Origin: Formicarius rufipectus
Taxonomy: Eukaryota; Chordata; Aves; Passeriformes; Formicariidae
DNA: 64,000 nt
Reading direction: 5' to 3'
Assembly: GCA_013399695.1 (NCBI GenBank)
Contig: VXAU01001099.1
Location: forward strand, 372,001 to 436,000
In this document: piece after piece, positions 12,061 to 23,544 of the stretch
Layout of the letters: every line of letters starts with the position of its first letter
How positions within the stretch are numbered: position 1 is the first letter of the stretch
Position numbers and translations under genes: made by a program
The notes under the pieces: generated by a model
Seen by the model: the letters and a program-made list of their open reading frames with translations, nothing else
What the model was told of the DNA's origin: nothing
Databases searched by the model: none

Positions 12061-14827
12061 TACAAGACAACAGTAGAAGTGGTTGCCAGATATGGTGCAT
12101 GGGCAATGGAGATCTTTGAGGTCATGATAAAATTACACCTTGCACATGCAACATTACTGTGAGGATATTTTAATGGAAAGGGTGATTCAAAATGGGGACA
12201 AGGTGCTTTGAGAGAAATTTTGAAGATTTGCAATGATTTGTGAGACAGAAACTTTGGTAACTACTGCGTTATGACGATCAGTTCAACAGTCTGCCTTGCT
12301 TTCAGTTAACAGCAAAATAATTTAGAAAATGTTTGAGCTATGCAGACTTCAGAGGAGTTTGAATTTTGGCATAAACTCCATTTTTACCATTATTATTACA
12401 GGAAGCTTAATCTAAGATTAGTTTCTGTGCTCTGAATTTCTAAGGGTACCAGAGTAAAGAAGGACCTTTTTTTATCTTTTTCTATCACTCCCACTTCTTC
12501 ATAATACTGATGATAGTCCTTAGTTCACTTCCCTCCAGTTAACCTATAGCTTCTCTTCAACATTTTTGGAAGACAATCTAGACATACTTTTGAAAATTAA
12601 GTGATGGTCAGTCAATCTATCACAATTTAAATTGTCTCATTAATAACCATCACTATTTAAGTCTGTACCTTAGAATTTTTTCCAGTGATTTTCTTCCCTA
12701 CTGCCCTGTATTTTTTTTAATTTAGTCAAATTTTCTTTAGTCTCTGAATGGTAAATATCTGGAACATCTCCTGCAAAGTTCTGCTCCACGAAAGCTCCGG
12801 AGTGTTCCTGGTGCTTTATTGTGCCTCAAGAGCACTCCTTTTCACAATCTTACTAAGAATCCAACAGCACATATCAAAATCTTGACCTGGACTTCACATT
12901 TCTTCTGAATCATTCAGGGTATTCACCTTGTATGACTCTGAAGCCCTTGCAGAGGTAGATCTAGACATAACATTCCCTTTTGTGCTCTTTCTTATAAAAG
13001 AAAAAAAGGCAGTATGTCCTGATGCTGCTACTGCTTGGCAGGCCTTTGACTTGGAGGGAACGGTCCTATTGCTTCAAACCTGAGCTCTTCCCTTCTCTTC
13101 CAAAAGGAACACTACAGAAGATCTATTTAGGTATTATACCCTCATCAGAAAGCACATTTAGAGCTGAGCAATGAAATAAGTCCTTGTATCACTAATTAAA
13201 ATTCAGTGGTGAGGTTGCTTAATTACTCCCTCCACTGAAAATTCTTACTTTACTTTTCACATTTACTCTGGTAATAATGTGTTGAAGAGCTCATCAGCCT
13301 CTGAAGGAAGGCAACAATTTTTCTCATGTACATAATCATTAAACTGACAAATAGGCACAGCACTATACAGTTATCAGTATTAGCACAGCAGACCCTTCAC
13401 TATTAAAATTCTTCGCAGCAGAGTATTAAGTGCATCAGAGGGTGGGGGGATGAGGGGGAAATGGTGGGAAACAGTGAAGTTTGATCTCTCCCTTTTCTGT
13501 CCTAGCAGCCACCTCAAATCAACTCATTCTAAAATTTCTCCTTCCTGTAAAAAAGCAAGATAGTTGAGTGCATTTGATTCTGTAAAAAAATAATTACCTT
13601 ATTTGCTTTTTCTTTGTGGTTTAGACTAAAATGCTTTTCTTTTATTTTTTCCTCTATTCATATTTGTAAGATCTTAAAGATGACGGATGAGTATAAATGC
13701 CTGCTGCACACTGCTTTCAAAATCAGTCACCAGCTCTGTCAGTGAAACAAGTGGGGTAGAGGGGAGAATTCCCAAATTACCTTGTTGAAACTTAATATGG
13801 GTAAAATACCTGGCTTGCAGCCTCCTTCTTTGACTTCAGAGAATCTGAGTACAGAGAAGACACCACAAAATTTAACAAGAAGAGACTTCCCATCCATGAT
13901 CTGCCTCAGTGAGCTACATAAACGTGTATGACCAGATGAAGTTTTCAGGATCCTTGCTGTATTGGGGAGAAGCAGAACCGCAGCAAGTGAAAATGAAAAA
14001 AAATACCTGAAGCTGTTTATTGTTGATGAATTCAATGTCTCATGACAGAATAGGATAATGTGCATTTTGAAAGCCTGGTTTAGTAGGGTTAAAGAAACAA
14101 GTGGAAGTTCATAATAACGTAAAAATTACATTTAATGCTAAGGTTATCAGATAAAATAGAAGGGGAAAAGACTCTGTCACTTCACTAACTGTGCTAGCGA
14201 AGTGAAAAAATTGCTAAACTGCCATTACAAAAAACAATATATTTTGAAGATCAATTATAGTAAATAAGGGAAATCCATGTTCTATTTCTTGTTTTGGACA
14301 TGGGATGTCAAGGTTCGGCTTACAGTTTTCATTCTGAAAAGCATGAATTGACATCAAGTCGGTTTTCTGATGCTCTCTGTAATATCCTTTCGTGTCTGGC
14401 TCCCCAAAAGGCAGAGTTTTAGCTCTGACTTTCTAAGGCCAGGGTAGCAATAGCACAAAACATGATCACAGTTCAGACCAAAAATTTCTCCCTTTACTAA
14501 CTAGGAAGCTTCAGTGTACTCCAAACTCTAATGACCAGCTCATACTTATGTGGCTCAAAATGAGGAAATCACAGTCCCCAGCATGGCAATTTTACACCAA
14601 TGTATTCAGTTTTGCATATGAGCTTGTAACCTGTGAATATGCTTGATGTACCATCTGTTATAGGCAGCTACGTCCTATCACATTATTCAGCAGATGAGAG
14701 TGGCATGGTTGGGCACTGCTGGGACAGATTCTGTCCCTGATGTATAGTGCATCATTATTGTCAGTTTACCTAAAAAAGAAAACGTGTGAGATCTCATTCC
14801 TGCTGCAGTAGCCTGCTAAGGGTCTGG
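12061..14827. other. Unique DNA, no gene seen
   Basis: A stretch at about 12,760-13,100 is somewhat richer in GC but matches no repeat or protein that I recognise. A 108-codon minus-strand frame at 13,739-14,065 shows no domain. Confidence 0.6.
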
Positions 14828-14879
14828 GAAAAAAACCAGCCAACCAATCAAAAAAACCAAAACAAACAAAAAAACCCCA
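14828..14879. repeat. A-rich tract with C interruptions
   Basis: This tract is made of AAACC, CCAACCAA and CAAAC units, of the same class as those at 9,671 and 10,956. Confidence 0.85.
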
Positions 14880-16884
14880 TCAACATTTATATGAGAGAAC
14901 AACCTCCTTGCACTCCATTCATTCTTTTCAGAGGGAGGCTAACTGAAAAGTCCCACAATTTAATGCCAGTGGGATAACTTGCTAGGAAATGGAAGATCCA
15001 AAACATCCCCTAGACTTCCATGTCCATTCCCCCAGGACACCAGGCAACTCTGTAACCTGTGTGGAGCTGGAGGGATTTGTGGGTGATACTGCCTCCAACT
15101 CTTCCTTGTTTCTTCTAATGCAGACCTCTGATTAGAGAGACCTCTATACACTACAAATAGGCATAGCAACATTGTCAAGATGGGTAGTTTACTAGCACTA
15201 AAAATTACTTTGAATAAAGAAGGAAATGATAGCAAATTTAAGCTGCTCAAGAAAGTAGCAGCACAATAAATAATGTATGGAAATTGGATGTTTCTTTAAG
15301 AGATGAAGGAAGGAATACTGAAGCTTTTATTAAGCAGTTAATGCCCTCTCCACTTATTATCTTTGGAGTTTTAAAACCCTATAGCAGTCAGACATTTTTA
15401 AATTGAAGAATTTAATCTCTTCTACCATGAAAAAGAGGCACCTGAAATGGGATTTGACCTTAAGTTCTGGGACATTAGTTTAATTTTGCAGAGTTTGATG
15501 TTTTCTGTTGGTTTATTTTCTTGGTATCATTCTACTGTGGATCCTCAGAAAGGGAGGTAAAATTCAAGACATGTACCTGGAATGTGATGCATACTTTTCA
15601 CAGAGATTTTTGCCTTGTAAAGGCAAGTATTTTCCTACAGGATTAAAAACTACTGCGTTTTCAAGTTTTCTGGTGATAAGGCAGATGAAGTAAAGTTCAG
15701 CACTTCTGGAAATCACATCCTAGGCTTGTATTTTGAACTTGAGACATTTCCTCACTGTGATGCCTTAGAATGGTATTTACTAAACTTGATGTTCCAATCC
15801 TTTAAGGTACATAAAAGAATGATTAAGAGGCAGCAAACCCCCATGGCTTATACATTTTTGGCAGCATTGCCAAATCTTTTGATGTAGTCTTACAGATGAA
15901 AGTGCAGTTTTTGTCCAGAACCTGTGCATGCAAATTTCCTCCTTGTACCACAAAATTTTGAGGCAAACCTTTCAAATTCTGTGCTAAACCGGCTGATTTA
16001 GATCAGAGCCCTTGAAAGCCTCAGATCAGATGATACAACCTTTATTTTGTATGCGTAACTGAAAAAAACCCTTGTAATGGCTTACAGGAGGATTCAGTTC
16101 CAGGTAATGGAAGATATGATTTTTTTTTTTTTTGGTACCTCCAATTATTCTTCATTACCTTGAAGCCTCTCATAGTCACTATTGGATGAACCTTCTGTAA
16201 GGGGAGGGTGGTAGCTTCACTACTTTTAATTATTTAAAAACAATCTCATTCTTCAGGCAAAAGTCACTGGTTCTAATGAGGTACTAAAGAAACATATTAT
16301 GGGTGCTAAAGACCAAACTTAACTGATCACTCCCAACTCTTCCTCTCATACTCTGAGTTCCAAAGGTACATTTAATGGGGTTGAGGAAAGGAGCATACTC
16401 AAGGGCATGGCTTCAGATGAGGTCATGGATAACTCATGCCCAGCAGGACACACAATTCAGAACTGTATTTTTATCTAGGGAGATGACTTGCCTGAAAATG
16501 AACATTGTGCTGGATAAGTCATCTAGATATTATGCAATTCTTTATGTTTTCAGATCAAGAGATTTGAAAATTGTATGCTGGCACAGCAAACTAAACAAGT
16601 ATAGGAATTATTCAATGAATGTCAGTGTAGTTGGCTATGTTGGAAATGCTTCTATTCAAAAATTACAGATACCAGCTCACCACCCCGAACCTGACTGGGG
16701 TTAAAGAGCTTTCAGAGTTTCCAAACTCTGATTTGTCATGCTGAGTAACCAAGGATCTCAAGAATTATTATACTCTGTGGGATTTGCTATGGTGCAATCT
16801 TCTTGCTAAAAGATGGTTACTCTTTTTATGTCTCTCACTAAGCACTGCTCAGAATGCAACAAAGATTTGAGTTTTCTTGCTTGA
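14880..16884. other. Unique DNA, no gene seen
   Basis: It includes a 14-T run at 16,120-16,133. Frames of 96 codons (14,960-15,250 minus) and 109 codons (16,375-16,704 plus) have no recognisable features. Confidence 0.6.
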
Positions 16885-16952
16885 GAAAAAGAGAAAAGAA
16901 AACAAAAAACCCAAAACACCACCACCTCTCCTCCCAAACACACACAAAACAA
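16885..16952. repeat. A-rich tract with C interruptions
   Basis: GAAAA units grade into AAAACCC, ACCACC and a short (CA)n. Together with the tract at 17,215 it produces the long low-complexity minus-strand frame at 16,849-17,424. Confidence 0.85.
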
Positions 16953-17214
16953 AGAGCCAAAATAACCCTGTGCTGAGAGCTAGCCTATTTGCAGCAGCAA
17001 AGTACAGCTGGTTTATAAGGATGTGATTATCTTTCATACTTTCCACCTGCAGTCCACAGTCAGTGATGGTATGCAAAGCTTTTTCAGACTGGAAAGAGTC
17101 CACCCTCTGAAAGGATATTAAGATATTTAATTTGGAAGGATGATGGTATAATCTGTTACCTCTCAAAATGAAATAAATAGAAGTGACATCGTTCCTGGAC
17201 TCTGATACCTTTCT

Positions 17215-17217
17215 AAC

Positions 17218-17248
<31 letters not shown>

Positions 17249-17322
17249 AAACAAACAAACAAAAATAATAAAAAAAACACACACACACAAAAAAAACCAA
17301 ACCAAAACAAAACAAAAAAAAA
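17215..17322. repeat. Compound (AAAAC)n, (AAAC)n and (CA)n simple repeat
   Basis: About 108 bp is made of successive AAAAC units, then AAAC units, then a short CA run, then AAACC/AAAAC again. On the minus strand it translates to runs of F, C, L and V. This accounts for the 191-codon frame here, which is not a gene. Confidence 0.92.
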
Positions 17323-18379
17323 GGCTGTATTTTCAGAATTACACTGTTCCTGAAAGCTCCATTTGGGAAATAATTTGTTGGAAGGATACTGAAAATACAA
17401 GGTGTAAAGGGACATAAAGATCACAGCTCATATGTCAAAATAATGTACCTGGTATCTTTTTGCTAAATTTTTTTCTTTTTTTTTGTAACAGTGAAATACT
17501 ATTACCTTTTCTGTGTCTTTTTTTTTTTTTTTTTAACCAAGAAATATGTCACTAAAAATATTTAGGAATTACTAGCTCAGCCAGTGAAATTGCAAGTGCC
17601 CTAACCAGCAGTCCCTGAAGCTGGAGATGTGATGTTTCCTATCCCATGTTAATTTTTTTCCTTTAGTGTTGAACGTATCAGCCACACTCATGAAGAGAGG
17701 ATGGGAGAAATTTCCTCAGTAGAGCATAGGTTGAATCACAAGTCTGAGAAAAAAAGGTATAGCCCAGAGAACTCCACATGCTGATTAGGAAAATATTCTG
17801 CTTGATCAGGAAGAGATCACTGAAAAATTAATGCCTGCAGAAGATCTGAGGGCTTCAGTGTAATAAACAGCTGTAGCAATAATATGCAAAGACCTCTTCT
17901 AAGTTAGCTAAATGCTGAAACTCCTACTCTTGCATGCAAAATCTATAGGATCCAAGGTATATACTTGTCCACATTTTAGAGCACATGTAGAAATATTCTT
18001 TAAAAAAATGGCTTGAGGCTTTTTTTTTTCCTTGAGAACATGTGAGACAAAATGCTCTGTGTCTATTTGTAGTGAGAAGTAATGAGCTTCTTAACTGATG
18101 AAGCCTGAACAGTGACACTGTGCTACCCCAGCAAAGCTGATGAGCACAAACAAGCTCTAACTTAGTGCAGATCTCAAAACTGCCAAGTATGCCAAGCAGA
18201 AGCAAGAATAATAAAGGCATGTTTCCTTGGGCTTGGTACTGGTGTATTTTTTCAGTCTGTAGTAAGTCTTGAGCTCTAATTAAATATTTTTCAGCTGTAT
18301 TTTCAACACCTGTTTTCTTCTCCGGCTGTCAACTAATAATGTTTGAATCAACAATTTTGAGGAATTGGGACTTTTTAAG
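17323..18379. other. Unique DNA with poly(T)
   Basis: A 17-T run occurs at 17,518-17,534. A 98-codon minus-strand frame at 17,924-18,220 has no recognisable domain. Confidence 0.6.
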
Positions 18380-18503
18380 GTTTTGTGGTTTTTTTTTTNN
18401 NNNNNNNNNNNNNNNNNNNNNNNNNNNNNNNNNNNNNNNNNNNGTTTTGTGGTTTTTTTTTTTTGTTTTTGGTTTTTTTTTTCTTTTTGTTTGTTTGTTT
18501 TTT
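18380..18503. repeat. T-rich tract interrupted by an assembly gap
   Basis: T runs with G interruptions flank a block of 45 N at 18,399-18,443. The 19 bases left of the gap (18,380-18,398) are identical to the first 19 bases right of it (18,444-18,462). Beyond this are (GTTT)n units. The two 71-75 codon frames crossing the gap are artefacts. Confidence 0.93.
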
Positions 18504-18966
18504 TGTGAGATAATTATATTTAAATGGTTACTGTTTATTTTCATGTCAGAACTCCTGCTGTCATAAGTGATTGATAGTTTCCAAAGAGATAAAAAAAATG
18601 GTCAGAGAAGCACATGCACACACAGTATTGGAAACTTCTGAGGAAATAGGGCTGAACAATTGGTTCTGGTTCCTGGATCCCTTGACCACCTGGAGCTCGA
18701 AAATGTTTTAGCTGTTAGGGCAGCATGTCAGAATAGAGATGGAGGGGTGGGGTTGAGATCAAATCACCAGCCTGTGAAATTAATTTTCTTTTTTTATTTC
18801 CTTTAAAAAAAATAAATAGTGTGGTTAGGATGCAGCATTGAGATGTTCAAAACTATTCACAATAGTAGCTTTGAAGTCCAAAATGGGGAAAATACACCAA
18901 AAATTTTGTTGCAAATGTTCATATTCCTTCCCCAAATCCTTCCTTATCACACTTCTTTTCTGTAAA

Positions 18967-19025
18967 AGGAAAAAAAATAAACAAAAAAAACCCCCAAACC
19001 ATACAGCATTTTTGTGTGTGTGTGT
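18967..19025. repeat. A-rich/C tract followed by short (TG)n
   Basis: An A-rich stretch ending in CCCCC (18,967-19,000) is followed by about 13 bp of alternating TG at 19,013-19,025. Confidence 0.8.
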
Positions 19026-20284
19026 ATTATAACCTGTTTTCTCTTGTGATTGTAGTTTATTGACTTAAATTTTACACTGATTCTCAGGCACCAAATGTTT
19101 TCCTGGGTCACCAGCTGGGTCTACAGTTTTATAAGCTGTCTTGTTGCCAGGCTGTTCTCAGTAGACAACACTGTCGGGTGTGAGGTTATAAGGATGAAAC
19201 AGAGGAAAGAAGTAAATAGCAGAGGAGTAAAGAAAGGGAGATGGCATAGGGGAATGGGGCAAGTGGTTATGTGGAAGATGCTGCTTCTCATGGAAAGCAT
19301 TTGTACAATGCTGTGCATGGCGAGGTTTCTCTGAACCCAAACAATGTACCAGTACAGGGTTATGGATTCAGCTGGAGGTCATCCTCCTGCAATGTTGAAT
19401 ACTCCTATTGTTCTTTTCTTCTATCTGTTTACATGCTGGATAAATTTCCTCTGTACATTATTAGCATATGGCATTATTGCCTGAGCTGAATCTCTTTGTA
19501 TTTTCTTTTGGTCTTCTTCACAGGACTCTGTTATTTCTTTCTTGAGTGATGCTTGCAGCTTCTCCTAAATTTAAATTATCTGTGAATTTAAATAATTTAA
19601 ATAAGATGAAATTTGTTACTTCTGGAATGTAAGTTATTACATTAAACAATTCATATAGATCCTTTCAATTTTCTGTATTCTATTAAAACACAGTTGTAAT
19701 TAGTTAATGAACGTTTCATTCTTAGACCAGATCTGAAAGTTAACATCAGTACAGAGCATTGCACATTAGCTTAGGCTCAGTCTCTGCTTAGTTAGAGATG
19801 GTAAAATACAAACACTGAATCACTGAAGTCTACTGAATTCATGTAAAGGGATTACTTCAAGAAAATAACCTCTCTGATACGGAGACCACACTCTATCTCA
19901 CCACAGATAAAAAAAAGGAGGCATCATTCTGTATTTTCTTTAGTGGGGAATTTTATCAGCTTCAGTCACAAGTGAGACTTCTACAAAGTGGGGAGGATGA
20001 TTGGCAAGACTTTATTCTGTTTGTTTTCTCATTTTTGCTTTGAAAATCCTTTTGATGTCACCAATACAAAGAACAGGCAGACCCATCAAATTAAAGGTTT
20101 GAAATGGGAGGATCAAGCAAAACTTATCATGTTGCTGGAGAGAAGAAAAAAAATTATTTGAAACTCAAGTTGTTCTTGTCATCTTATCTCCTGTTCATCC
20201 CAAAAACAATGGTAAAAGGTTTGTTAAAGGCTCTGGAAGAATATGGAGGTCTATGCTTTAACAAACAAGCAGGAGTTCAGGTTT
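19026..20284. other. Unique DNA, no gene seen
   Basis: Opposite strands are both open near 19,100-19,340 (60-79 codons) without any recognisable protein. An 11-bp perfect AT-only inverted repeat (19,569-19,579 with 19,592-19,602) is within what AT-rich DNA gives by chance. Confidence 0.6.
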
Positions 20285-20405
20285 TTAAGAGCTTTAACCT
20301 CACAGCAGTCTTGTACCACTGAGAAACTGAGACACAAAGAGATGAAGTGATCTGGTTATGGTTGCAACAGGTAGAAAACCCCTCACTACTGGTTCTCTGC
20401 ATCCT
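20285..20405 (+). repeat. MIR-type SINE remnant
   Basis: From 20,320 the sequence reads 'gagaaactgagacacaaag', followed by a GTGA…CTGG…ACAGGTAG pattern. This matches the middle of the amniote MIR consensus (…GGAAACTGAGGCACAGAG…AAGTGACTTG…ACAGCTAG…). The upstream 'cctcacagcagtc' fits the preceding MIR segment (CCTCACAACAACC). It is strongly diverged, as expected for a repeat inherited from the amniote ancestor. The call is from memory of the consensus. Confidence 0.7.
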
Positions 20406-23163
20406 CCTATTTTTTTATTAACTCATCCAATAGGTGGTTGTGGAGATCAAATATATCCCGTTTCCTTCATAAAAGAGTAAATACACTGATTTTTTTCTGA
20501 CCCAGGCAACTTTGTTTATAGATGTGTGACAACTTTGTTTCTCCTAGTTTGATCTGAGAGGAAGCACTTTTCAAAATTAATTCTTGAAAAGCTTTAACAC
20601 TGCTGATCCCTTTAGAAGCATCAGATATTATCTATTTTTAAAGAAAAAACTGAGATTTCCCATTCACTTCTATCTACAAAAAGACTATATTTGTACTCAG
20701 TCTTTTATGTTTGTATTTTAACAGAAATATTATGAAAATACAATGTGCAGACTGAGAAATGCTATAGTTTTTCTATGATATATTTTGATGTTAGGCCTAA
20801 AACTTCAAGGTATTCATTCCTTGAATTACTTGTAAAGAAAGAAATGAATGGTAACAGCCCATAATCTGTTTGCATAACTCCCTCATGGTCTGCTGTAGAG
20901 ATGCACAGAATGTGTTGTATGTGAAATATTTCTTCCTTACACTGGCAAGGAAATATGAAATGGATGGACTGGATCTGTGAGAGAAAGGTATTTCATTCTA
21001 TGACCTGTGCAACAGTAGTCTCAGTCCAAAATTATTTTTAAAAACCTGGGAGATTGTTGAAAAAGATGTGAAATTTATACTATCTATGAGCTTTTCTTTC
21101 TAGTTGCATTTTATGAAATAAGTGAGAAGAATTTGGGAAATTACGCACTTTGGTACCCCTTTCCAAATGAAATGTGGATGGTTTTGTTTTTATTGAAAAT
21201 TCCATCCATTCTTGTCAAATTTCTCTTTAAAAAATCTTCAAGAGATAACACATTACTAGTCATGGTGAATGAATGACTCAATTTTCTCTGTATTTAAGTC
21301 TCAGGCACATCCTATTTCTGCTTTCTAGCTTAGTGTTTTCTCCAGTGACTTCTGGTGAGTACACAATTAGTTGCACACCAAGATTCTCATGGCAACAAAC
21401 AACCAAACCATTATGGACACACTGGAAGTGTTTTCTCCTCAATTTATCTCTTTTATTATTAATTTTTTTTTTTTTTTTAGACCAACTGAGACAACTTTGA
21501 CAAACCAAAACTGAATCTGTTTATTGTCAAAAGATGTCCAAGTAGAATATTTTAACTGAAATAAGATCAATTATATTAAAAGGTCTATTGCTCACTAGGG
21601 GATCTTAGAGTCTCAAAGTACAATGAAATTTTTCAGAAGTGTTTCCCCTCAGTGTACCTTTTTTCCAATTATTTTCTTTTTTTGACTGCTTAGTTGTTTC
21701 CTCTGTATTTTTGCTGTGTGGGAGAGTTATAGCGATTCTGAAACAGAAGGATGTCATATTTATTCTGTAGGCATTAAGAGTTCTAATTACTCCCTGATGA
21801 GTCTCATACACAAAGCATTTTATTTATGATGTTTTTTCTTAAATGATTAAACATGTATTAGTTAAATGTTTGCTAAATGTAAGGGCATCACATCTTTGAT
21901 GCTGCTTCTCAGTAGGAAAATAAGAATAAGGAAATACCAGGTAGCTGTTACAGGAAAGCCTTTCTGAATAGACAGTAGCTATTTATCAGAATGATACAGG
22001 CTGTCCTGTTTTTAAAAATATATATAATTATAGCACATTTTTTTTTAATATGTTATTCCATTTAAATGGTTTTCTTTTTGTTGTTGTTTATGATTTTTCC
22101 TGTTTCACATCTGTCTGTTCTTCACCACATAAACAAAACCTTTTGAGGTTTGACTTTGTAAAAATATATCTCAGGTAGCTCATTAGAGTCATCGCTTTGT
22201 TTTCAAATTGGCAACAACATTTCTTTTTAAAGTTCTCATTTTCAGCATGCTGAAGATCAACTGAAGTGTGTGCAAAGAAAACCAAAACGAAGGACACAGA
22301 GTGGAAGTTAAACAGGGAAAAACCCTGAGTGACTTCCCTAGGGATGTGAGCCTCATAAAAGTTGCCTCTGCATTTTCAGTCTGGTTTGGGAACTGTCCTT
22401 GCCTTCTGCTTTTTCTCTCTTCTTGCCTTATTTGATATTGACTCTTGGGATTCCCTTTATCTAATTTGTTCCTCTCTTAATTGACATTATTTCCCTCAGC
22501 AACTCTGCTTTCTCTCCAGCTCCCCTTCCCCTTTCCACACCCAGGCTGCATGTTGAGATTACTGCTCTTGCCCTGTTTCACAGCATTTTCAGCTATTTGT
22601 TTCCTACTCACAAGCCACCGTCGTGTTGTTTTTCTCCCTGGCATCCTCTGCAAAACTCTGTACCTGCCCATCAGCTCCCATCTTCAGTTTAAAACATAGT
22701 TGCCAAAAGTCTTGAGTGATACTCTGTATTTGTGCATGTGTGCCAGCACAAGAGGTATACTGGGAAGAGCTGGTAGAAGAGCATGCTAGAGGTGAGCATT
22801 GCTAGCAGGGAAATGGGTGCTCACTGCTGAGGCCAGCCCTTTTCCAACTTTGAAGTTGTCTGTTGAATGAATCTCTCCCTTCACCCTTGGCAGGTTTGTC
22901 ATGCTCTGAAATTCTGGTAACTTATTCTTTGCTTTTAGTGTGAAATACATGCACATCCTAAAGTGATGTTACTTTAATCTTCATGAAAATAAGGAAAAAA
23001 ATTATGGATAATTCTGTCATTGTATCTCTTTCATGAAACCAATAGCTTTTAAGAAAATCAAAAGACAGAGGCAGCAACGTAAAACACTCTTGGTAGTTCA
23101 TATAGTAGGGGAATTAAAATAACCATGATCATCATGGATGTTTAATTGTTCCAATAGAACATG
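20406..23163. other. Unique DNA, no gene seen
   Basis: Contents are a T16 run at 21,463-21,478, a 12-bp palindrome at 22,058-22,069 and short frames without coding character. The C/T-rich segment at 22,480-22,690 is open on both strands, which speaks against either being a gene. Confidence 0.6.
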
Positions 23164-23544
23164 TCAAAACAGAAGGGATGAAATGTTAAATGTATTTAAT
23201 AAGGATGAAGTGAAGCTTTGGGCCCTGCATGGACTTGGGACTTGAGGTTTTGTAGGTGCTGTATTGAGGCCAGGTAAAAAATTCTTTGAAAAATTATGTC
23301 CTTCTTGATGTAGTGTAGACAGGCACTCCAAAGAGCTACAGCAACATTGATGTATGTCAGTAGGGGAGTAAAATGAAGTACTCTGGGCAGGCATAGTGAA
23401 GACGCAGGGAGCTGTGGCTGGTTGGGGAATGAGCTTTACTCCTTGCAGCAGCGACTGGGTGAGTACCATTATTCTGAGATGTAATAGCTCAGTCCTCCAG
23501 TCACTGACCAGGTCTTGAGAGCTGAATGTCATTAAGAAATGCAT
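23164..23544 (-). other. 126-codon open frame of unknown meaning
   Basis: This is one of the longest ATG-started frames that lies neither in an LTR nor in a simple repeat. The translation is of mixed composition with several cysteines (a CCCS run) and no recognisable domain, signal peptide or transmembrane pattern. A second minus-strand frame, 23,501-23,701, overlaps its start in another phase. By length alone, chance is a sufficient explanation in 64 kb read six ways. Confidence 0.12.

Noticed and set aside
16849..17424. 191-codon minus-strand frame, the longest in the window
   Set aside because: It is a translation of the (AAAAC)n/(AAAC)n/(CA)n tracts at both ends, giving runs of F, L, C and V with no domain.
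19013..19025. (TG)n as a possible Z-DNA or polymorphic microsatellite
   Set aside because: Only about six units, which is too short to be notable.
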